From Paenibacillus alkaliterrae (GTDB lineage Bacteria; Bacillota; Bacilli; Paenibacillales; Paenibacillaceae): a stretch of DNA of 47,201 nucleotides. The notes below the pieces were generated by a model. That model saw only the letters and a program-made list of their open reading frames with translations. It searched no databases and was not told the DNA's origin. The stretch lies in NCBI RefSeq assembly GCF_021532375.1, contig NZ_JAKGAP010000056.1, forward strand, positions 1 through 47,201, read 5' to 3'. Within the stretch, counting starts at the first letter, position 1. Each line of letters begins with the position of its first letter. This document shows, piece after piece, positions 42,221 to 47,201 of the stretch. Both the position numbers and the translations under genes were made by a program.

Positions 42221-43447
42221 TCATGAAGCGCTGTCGCTTGCTTTTTCTGCAATAAGCGCATCTATTTGCTCATGATAACGGGCATAAAGAAGCTTATATT
42301 TCGCTTTTATATGCTTTAGCGAGTCTTGAAGCTCCTTTTCTGTCATCTCATCAAACATTTCTTCAAACATCTGGCTTGCAAATTGAAAAAATCCATCGTT
42401 TTCAGCGAACTCTTCCAAAAAATATTGATGTATGCGCACCCCGACAGCAGGGTTCAACTTCCGATCACGCGGCAGCTCGCCCACTTCCTTCGAGATCCGC
42501 TGCAGCAGCTGGATTTCAGCTTTGAACTTCAATACCTCAGAGCTGCTTTTATCGAGCAACAGAGCCAAATTGATATACAGCTCCGCTTCCTTAAACCTGT
42601 AACAATCCCGATAGTGCAAATATTCATCCATAAGCGCAGCAAGCACGATCGTTCGATCGTCCTCATCCCGGATAGACAACAAAAACTTCTTCACCCTGGG
42701 ATTGACTCTGCTCCAGTACTGCCATTTGCCAAGATGAATCATCGCATTAATCCAATTGATGAATAGCCCAAATTGCTCCGGCTCCGCCTCCTCTTCAGTC
42801 GGCATACTCGCTTCGATCATGAAGTAAGCTTCATCTGCCCGGCCAAGCGACTGATATACGGCAGCCAGAAAAGGCGTATACATAACCTGATGCTCCGGAA
42901 ATTTCTCCATTAACAATTCAAGATACTTCAATGCGCGCTCTGGCTGATCCATGTCGTACCATATTTTCGCAACGACGGCATACGTGCTGAGCAAGCTTTC
43001 ATCCGTATCCGACTTTTCGATCATAGCCTGTATATGCTGCTCCGCTTGCTCGTCTTGCTCTTTCATTATAGATATTTGCAGCAATCCCAGGTGAGCGCTT
43101 GTTGCTTCAGCCGAAATATCCAGTGCCTGACGGAACAGCTTTTCCGCTTTATCCCAGTTCTCAGCCTCCATCCACTCAAACGCTTCCTCCATAATTTTCG
43201 TAATCGATCCGCCGTATTTGCGTTGAAAATCATATTCCTTGCGTTTCACAGGATCTCGCAAAGTATCGTACGCCCTGCGAATGACTTGAAATTGCTCGGG
43301 ATGCTGCTCAGGAGGAAATTGCTTAACCATCTGAATATAGCTCTTTTTAATGGATTCGGGTGTTGCATTAGAACGTACGCCCAAAATTTTATAGTAATTT
43401 TCGATTTTCGCTTTCTTCGGCTTTCTTGGTCGCTTGCCTTCTGTCAA
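42221..43447 (-). CDS. J-like domain protein with TPR-type repeats, HPD replaced
   Basis: 408 residues. N-terminal J-domain-like segment (about 15-75: NYYKILGVRSNATPESIKK, then IRRAYDTLRDPVKRKEYD), but the Hsp70-stimulating HPD tripeptide is FPP (44-46, in KQFPPEQHP). The rest is helical with TPR-like repeats (AENWDKAEKLFRQALDIS; DMDQPERALKYLELLMEKFP). TTG start with AGGGGGAG 8 nt upstream; 21 nt after the Hsp70-like gene. Location says it partners that Hsp70, yet without HPD it may dock differently. No promoter of its own or clear terminator. Confidence 0.85.
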   Translation of the reverse strand: MTEGKRPRKPKKAKIENYYKILGVRSNATPESIKKSYIQMVKQFPPEQHPEQFQVIRRAYDTLRDPVKRKEYDFQRKYGGSITKIMEEAFEWMEAENWDKAEKLFRQALDISAEATSAHLGLLQISIMKEQDEQAEQHIQAMIEKSDTDESLLSTYAVVAKIWYDMDQPERALKYLELLMEKFPEHQVMYTPFLAAVYQSLGRADEAYFMIEASMPTEEEAEPEQFGLFINWINAMIHLGKWQYWSRVNPRVKKFLLSIRDEDDRTIVLAALMDEYLHYRDCYRFKEAELYINLALLLDKSSSEVLKFKAEIQLLQRISKEVGELPRDRKLNPAVGVRIHQYFLEEFAENDGFFQFASQMFEEMFDEMTEKELQDSLKHIKAKYKLLYARYHEQIDALIAEKASDSAS

Positions 43448-43468
43448 AGCTCGCTCCCCCTCTCATTC

Positions 43469-45367
43469 TTATAGCTCAGCCTCAATCAGCAAATCCGTTG
43501 CGCTGTCGATCTGCTCTGACAACTCATCCAAATCTGAACTTTCCATTGCCGCCTTAAGCTCGCGGATCATTTCTTTTGCCTGTTCTTGTACAGCCCTATC
43601 GCCAGAACGCGCCAATGCATCCAACCTCTCCAATAGCTGAACAGATTCTTTGCGGAACTCATCCTCACTCATACGCTCAGGAAGCTCATCAAGCTCATCC
43701 TCATCCTCCAGATCAATCTCGGCCTCAGCATCCAGAGCCTCCCAAGCTTCAGCCCAGTCCAAAGCCTCCTCATCCTCGTCCGGCTCCAAGTCAGGTCCAG
43801 ACCACAGCTGTTCAAGCTGAACCGTGCTATTCAAAAACTGCTCGCGTGAGTTGCGGTCTAATCCATCCTGCAGCGTCACCGTCATATTATAGCCCGTAGA
43901 GACGCATTGCGCCGTCACCTCGAGAATGCCGTTCAAATTATACCTGAAGGTGACATCGAGCTTCTCCTGCTCTTTCCAGTTTTCCGGGATATCCTCCAGC
44001 AAAAACTTGCCTAGCAGCAAATTACGCTTTACCCATTCATGCTCACCCTGATAGACTTCAATTTCTACCGTTGTTTGTCCAGGACTGGAGGTTTGAAAGC
44101 GTTCCGTCTTCGTTACAGGTATCGTCGTGTTGCGGGTAATAATCGGCGCGAAACCTCCTGGCTTGACTCGCATTCCGATACTTTCCTTCAGCACAGCAAT
44201 CCCCATAGAATAAGGAGCTACATCGGTGGCAATCAGACCGCTTTCCGACAGCAAACCGGATTTCAAGCCAGCCTGCACAGCCGCTCCAAGTGCGACAGCC
44301 TCATCGGGGTTAACATCCTTGCGCGGCTGCTTGCCGAAGAAATCGGCAATTCGAGTGTGGACATGCGGAATACGCGTAGATCCGCCCACAAGCAAAATTT
44401 CATCGATGTCCTGCGGCTTTAGACCCGAGTCCTGCAGCACGGATCGGATGCAGTCCATCGTTTCATCCAGCTTGTCCTCAATCAGCTTTAGAAACTGCTC
44501 GCGGCTGACCTGCATTGTCAAGCCGACAGGCCGGTTATCTTTGACCGTAACAAAAGGAAGCGACACCTCGGCAGTCAGCTCGTCGCTCAGCTGTTTCTTC
44601 ACGCGCTCTGCCTCTTCCTTCAGCAACGCCTTGGCCCGAATATCGTCACGCGGATCAACGGCATGATCTGCCAGCATTTGTTCCGCGAACAGATCAACCA
44701 GTCTCCAATCAAAATCCTCTCCGCCGAGAAAATTATTTCCCGCAGAAGCCTTAACCTCCATAATGCCGCTCATCATCTCGACTACGGATACATCGAAGGT
44801 TCCTCCGCCCAAATCATAAACTATAAAAACCCGATCCTCATCTACATGATTTAACCCGAATGCAAGCGCAGCGGCCGTAGGCTCATTAATAATTCGCTCT
44901 ACTACAAATCCGGCCAGCTCTCCCGCTTCCTTCGTCGCACGACGCTGTGCATCGGTGAAATAGGCGGGTACCGTAATAACCGCTTCCTTCTCCCCATCCC
45001 CGTACAGGGTATCCGCGTAGCCCTTCAGCTCCTTGAGAATCAACGCCGATATTTCCTGAGGGAGCAATTCTCTCCCTGCAAGGGCAATCCGCTCTTCCGA
45101 GCCCATTTTGCGTTTGACGGCAGCGATCGTCCGATCCGGCATTGCGACCAAAGCGGCCCGGGCATCCTCCCCGACAACAGCCTTGTCCTTAGGGTCAATC
45201 CATACGACCGACGGGATAATGGCCTCATCTCTCGGTGATCGAATAATAGTAGGCTGTCCGTTTCTAATAAATGCGACTGCTGAATTGGTTGTTCCGAGAT
45301 CAATACCTACGGTAGGCCGAAAAGCATGGGCCCCGGTTCGCTCCTGTTCATGACTTGACATGTTCAT
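43469..45367 (-). CDS. Divergent Hsp70 (DnaK-like) chaperone
   Basis: 632 residues. Complete nucleotide-binding domain: [13 protein letters not shown] (20-32), [49 protein letters not shown] substrate-binding beta domain follows ([22 protein letters not shown]). The C-terminal lid is unusual: residues 525-564 hold 22 Asp/Glu, then a helical segment to the end, with no EEVD-like end. It differs from housekeeping DnaK, which in Bacillus lies with hrcA-grpE-dnaJ, not here. Start: ATG 45367 or ATG 45361, the latter better spaced from AAGGAGG. It overlaps the GrpE-like gene by 20 bp, so translation is probably coupled. Confidence 0.93.
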   Translation of the reverse strand: MNMSSHEQERTGAHAFRPTVGIDLGTTNSAVAFIRNGQPTIIRSPRDEAIIPSVVWIDPKDKAVVGEDARAALVAMPDRTIAAVKRKMGSEERIALAGRELLPQEISALILKELKGYADTLYGDGEKEAVITVPAYFTDAQRRATKEAGELAGFVVERIINEPTAAALAFGLNHVDEDRVFIVYDLGGGTFDVSVVEMMSGIMEVKASAGNNFLGGEDFDWRLVDLFAEQMLADHAVDPRDDIRAKALLKEEAERVKKQLSDELTAEVSLPFVTVKDNRPVGLTMQVSREQFLKLIEDKLDETMDCIRSVLQDSGLKPQDIDEILLVGGSTRIPHVHTRIADFFGKQPRKDVNPDEAVALGAAVQAGLKSGLLSESGLIATDVAPYSMGIAVLKESIGMRVKPGGFAPIITRNTTIPVTKTERFQTSSPGQTTVEIEVYQGEHEWVKRNLLLGKFLLEDIPENWKEQEKLDVTFRYNLNGILEVTAQCVSTGYNMTVTLQDGLDRNSREQFLNSTVQLEQLWSGPDLEPDEDEEALDWAEAWEALDAEAEIDLEDEDELDELPERMSEDEFRKESVQLLERLDALARSGDRAVQEQAKEMIRELKAAMESSDLDELSEQIDSATDLLIEAEL

Positions 45368-45953
45368 AATCCTCCTTCAATGTAATAACCTGCGCTTTCC
45401 GCAGCAGAGTACCGTTACCAGTGACAAACCCTCTGCGCACCACCTGCAATACTTCGTACGGAATAGACGCTTGTCCATTCTTCTTGCCGTCTGATGTGGC
45501 GATCGACTCGCTCCACCTTGGGTCAAAGCTCGTTCCCAGCACCGGCAGCTCATGAATTTCCGCTATCGCGAGCGTGGAAACAAGCTGTGCCGACCATTGC
45601 TCAATCAGCTTCTGCCAAGCAGCTTCCCCTTCAACGTCCAGTTGCAGCCGAAGAGCATCCATGTCATCCAGCCAGCGAAGCAATTGCTCTGCCATCCTTT
45701 GCGACTTCCATGCCTGATCAGCGGCTGCTTGCTGCCTTAATGTTTCTGAAGCATCATTTTCTTGCAGCTTCGTCTCCAGCCTTTCGAGCCTGGTCTGCAT
45801 ATCCTGATAATTTTTATATTGCAAACGGGTAAGCTTGCTGATCAGGTCCTGGCTTGTCTTGCTCTGCTCCTCTGACTGGTTGAGCAAAGCTTCTTTCATA
45901 TTTTTGATCGCTTCAAGCTGCTCATCCTTCTTATGTTTGTTCCAAAACCACAT
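45348..45953 (-). CDS. GrpE-like nucleotide exchange factor (divergent)
   Basis: 201 residues. The N-terminal half is a predicted long coiled coil ([17 protein letters not shown] ... [12 protein letters not shown]), then a helix pair and a C-terminal beta segment: [19 protein letters not shown] ... [25 protein letters not shown]. This layout matches the GrpE dimer helix and beta wing (GrpE: FDP..HEAV..., V..GY...RVLRPA.V.V). Sequence similarity is low, so the call rests on pattern and position before an Hsp70. ATG with ACAGGAGG. Only 41 bp separate it from the XRE gene, with no visible promoter between. Confidence 0.72.
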   Translation of the reverse strand: MWFWNKHKKDEQLEAIKNMKEALLNQSEEQSKTSQDLISKLTRLQYKNYQDMQTRLERLETKLQENDASETLRQQAAADQAWKSQRMAEQLLRWLDDMDALRLQLDVEGEAAWQKLIEQWSAQLVSTLAIAEIHELPVLGTSFDPRWSESIATSDGKKNGQASIPYEVLQVVRRGFVTGNGTLLRKAQVITLKEDYEHVKS

Positions 45954-45994
45954 AGGGTAGTTCCTCCTGTGTAACTAAATGATATTACTATCTT

Positions 45995-46432
45995 TTATGC
46001 TCCTAACCCCGGAGCAACTTCAATATTTATAGTTGCCTTCATCCCCATGGCACTCATGACAGCTTCAATTTTTTCTGTTGTGGCTCCATAATATTCATTT
46101 CGTTCATCTCGGGATACCTGTGTTTCCGATACTTCCAGTTTTCTAGCCAACTCAGATTGAGTCATATTCATATATATTCTATAAGCGATTAGGCTTTTTC
46201 CTATATCCGTGAACTTGAGAATGGGATTGAATGAACCCCTTTTTATTCTTTCATAATACTCAACTTCTTCTTTTAGTTGTTCGTGGAATGATAGTAATGG
46301 TTCAATCGCCATGTCAATTTGCTCATCATTAAGACCCATTTCCTTAAACCGCAGCTTTTCTTTCGCAATAAATTCCTTATCTTGTTTCAACTTTCCTATT
46401 GCTTTTTGGTAAGCTGTTTCGTTTTTTATCAT
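45995..46432 (-). CDS. XRE-type HTH protein, likely antitoxin
   Basis: 145 residues. N-terminal helices (1-65, charged, KQDKEFIAKEKLRFKEMGL), then an XRE helix-turn-helix (about 80-115: MTQSELARKLEVSETQVSR). The HTH is near the C-terminus, as in HigA-like antitoxins. ATG with AAGGAG 9 nt upstream, 14 nt after the nucleotidyltransferase gene. Toxin-first order resembles higBA. It probably binds the palindrome upstream of the pair. Base composition is AT-richer than the core genes. Confidence 0.85.
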   Translation of the reverse strand: MIKNETAYQKAIGKLKQDKEFIAKEKLRFKEMGLNDEQIDMAIEPLLSFHEQLKEEVEYYERIKRGSFNPILKFTDIGKSLIAYRIYMNMTQSELARKLEVSETQVSRDERNEYYGATTEKIEAVMSAMGMKATINIEVAPGLGA

Positions 46433-46446
46433 CGTTCTCAGCTCCT

Positions 46447-46971
46447 TTATTTCATTATCTTCACAATTCCTTTAGGTTCAAATGTATCACGTGTTTTTCT
46501 AAAAGCCGCAGGAAACATCTGCTCAAATCCATGCTCATCGAGAATTCCGGATGATTGGCCAACGTGTGGATATAGTTCAACTTTGTATCGATGCCACATT
46601 GGCAGCTGCCACTTTGCAGAGTTACGGTCATAAATGCGATCTTTCCAATTCCAAATTTTAAAAGGATCGATAGAGTTAAGTTCCCTTACAATATCCGGTA
46701 AGGTCCTGACGTCAGCTACAAAATAACCGTCAATATCTCCGGGGCTCGCTTTGTCTTCGACAAAAGAGCCATCTATAAAAATTTCCACTATACCGACTCT
46801 CCAAAGTTGATTAACCAATACCTCCAAGTTGTTGACTAACGTCATCCTTTTATTCATATCCCATGGAGATCCATCTTTTGGGCCAGTTACGAGCAAGGAA
46901 GCCCGTAATTGATCTAACGTCATAGGATAGTCTTGTGTTGCTAATAGGCCATGATCATTGAATATCAACAT
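46447..46971 (-). CDS. Nucleotidyltransferase-fold protein, DUF6932-like, likely toxin
   Basis: 174 residues. The core motif of the NTase superfamily is clear: FIDGSF (Gly68-Ser69), nine residues, then Asp79-Ile-Asp81 (GDIDGYF), fitting hG[GS]x9Dh[DE]h. A further acid may lie in KVELYP. This kind of minimal NTase is often a toxin that adds nucleotides to tRNA or protein, paired with an antitoxin; DUF6932 proteins fit. Function is an inference. ATG with TTTGGAGG. It pairs with the XRE gene that follows. Confidence 0.78.
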   Translation of the reverse strand: MLIFNDHGLLATQDYPMTLDQLRASLLVTGPKDGSPWDMNKRMTLVNNLEVLVNQLWRVGIVEIFIDGSFVEDKASPGDIDGYFVADVRTLPDIVRELNSIDPFKIWNWKDRIYDRNSAKWQLPMWHRYKVELYPHVGQSSGILDEHGFEQMFPAAFRKTRDTFEPKGIVKIMK

Positions 46972-47030
46972 TATTTTCCTCCAAAGGGCCTGAAATTATA
47001 CAAAACGATACACATTATAATTATGTTAAC

Positions 47031-47046
47031 TTAACAAATTTGTTAA
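47031..47046. promoter_or_regulatory. Palindromic operator of the NTase-XRE pair
   Basis: 16-bp perfect palindrome TTAACAAATTTGTTAA just downstream of the -10, with an extra GTTAAC half-site beside it (47025-47030). Position at the transcription start fits binding by the XRE protein, giving autorepression. Confidence 0.65.
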
Positions 47047-47050
47047 CTTT

Positions 47051-47078
47051 ATTATAAACTATAATTTGAAGATGTCAA
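47051..47078 (-). promoter_or_regulatory. Promoter of the NTase-XRE pair
   Basis: Minus strand: perfect -35 TTGACA (47073-47078), 16-bp spacer, perfect -10 TATAAT (47051-47056), about 80 bp before the NTase start. Confidence 0.8.
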
Positions 47079-47107
47079 TCGTGTTCAATTGTTGTGGCCG
47101 CCATCTA

Positions 47108-47201
47108 ATCGGGTAGGAGGCTACTCATTATTTGAGTAGCCGACCTCCCACACCACCGTACGTACCGTTCGGTATACGGCGGTTCCCTAGTTTACGCAGT
47201 G
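47108..47201 (-). mobile_element. 3' end of a second group II intron (partial)
   Basis: Minus strand: a domain V hairpin (47151-47185) with GAACCGCCGTATACC / GGTACGTACGGTGGTG, then a domain VI stem GGCTACTC/GAGTAGCC (47121-47143) with a bulged A region, and the 3' end CCTACCCGAT at 47108. This is typical of bacterial group II introns, and differs from the ligA intron's domain V. The rest lies beyond the window, so the ORF is not visible. Exon side: TAGATGGCGG..., about 30 bp before the toxin-antitoxin promoter. Confidence 0.88.

Noticed and set aside
42221..42235. Terminator at GCTTCATGAAGC after the J-like gene
   Set aside because: Short palindrome includes the stop codon and has no T-run.

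Overview
The window looks like chromosomal DNA of a Paenibacillus-type Firmicute. Gene orders known from Bacillus recur here: pcrB–pcrA–ligA, ftsE–ftsX–hydrolase–ctpB–minJ–uvrB–uvrA, and hpf–secA–prfB. GC content is moderate and ribosome binding sites are strong AGGAGG-type. Species is not determined. Most genes lie on the minus strand, in the same direction as the rRNA operon whose 16S 5' end closes the left edge.

Left part (1-14.9 kb). At 1-466 are the start of 16S rRNA, tandem rrn promoters and the end of ligA. ligA, the normally essential NAD-dependent DNA ligase gene, is interrupted by a complete LtrB-like group II intron (1322-3850). The intron encodes a full reverse transcriptase/maturase/HNH protein. 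The flanking ligA exons join exactly in frame into a normal 672-residue ligase, so the host must rely on splicing. Then come pcrA, pcrB (each with its own signals), a long U32-family protein, and on the plus strand a TIM-barrel sugar isomerase-like gene and a ferredoxin-type nitrite/sulfite reductase, with a small DUF2759-like membrane protein between them on the minus strand.

Middle (14.9-36 kb). uvrBA with a LexA-like box, a MinJ-like PDZ membrane protein, a CtpB-like protease, an M23 hydrolase with coiled coil, and ftsEX form an envelope/division block. A divergent VanW-family gene seems to use a rare ATT start codon. The complete arginine pathway argC-J-B-D-F-G-H follows as one long cluster from a sigma-A-type promoter with an ARG-box-like element.

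Right part (36-47 kb). A remnant of an Rpn-type transposase/nuclease lies next to a YitT-family gene. Then prfB (with its programmed frameshift), secA and hpf. Upstream lies a three-gene chaperone-like operon: a GrpE-like protein, a divergent Hsp70 with an acidic C-terminal segment, and a J-like/TPR protein whose HPD motif is replaced. Before it sits an AT-richer nucleotidyltransferase–XRE pair with a palindromic operator, a likely toxin-antitoxin module. The right edge holds the 3' end (domains V-VI) of a second, different group II intron.
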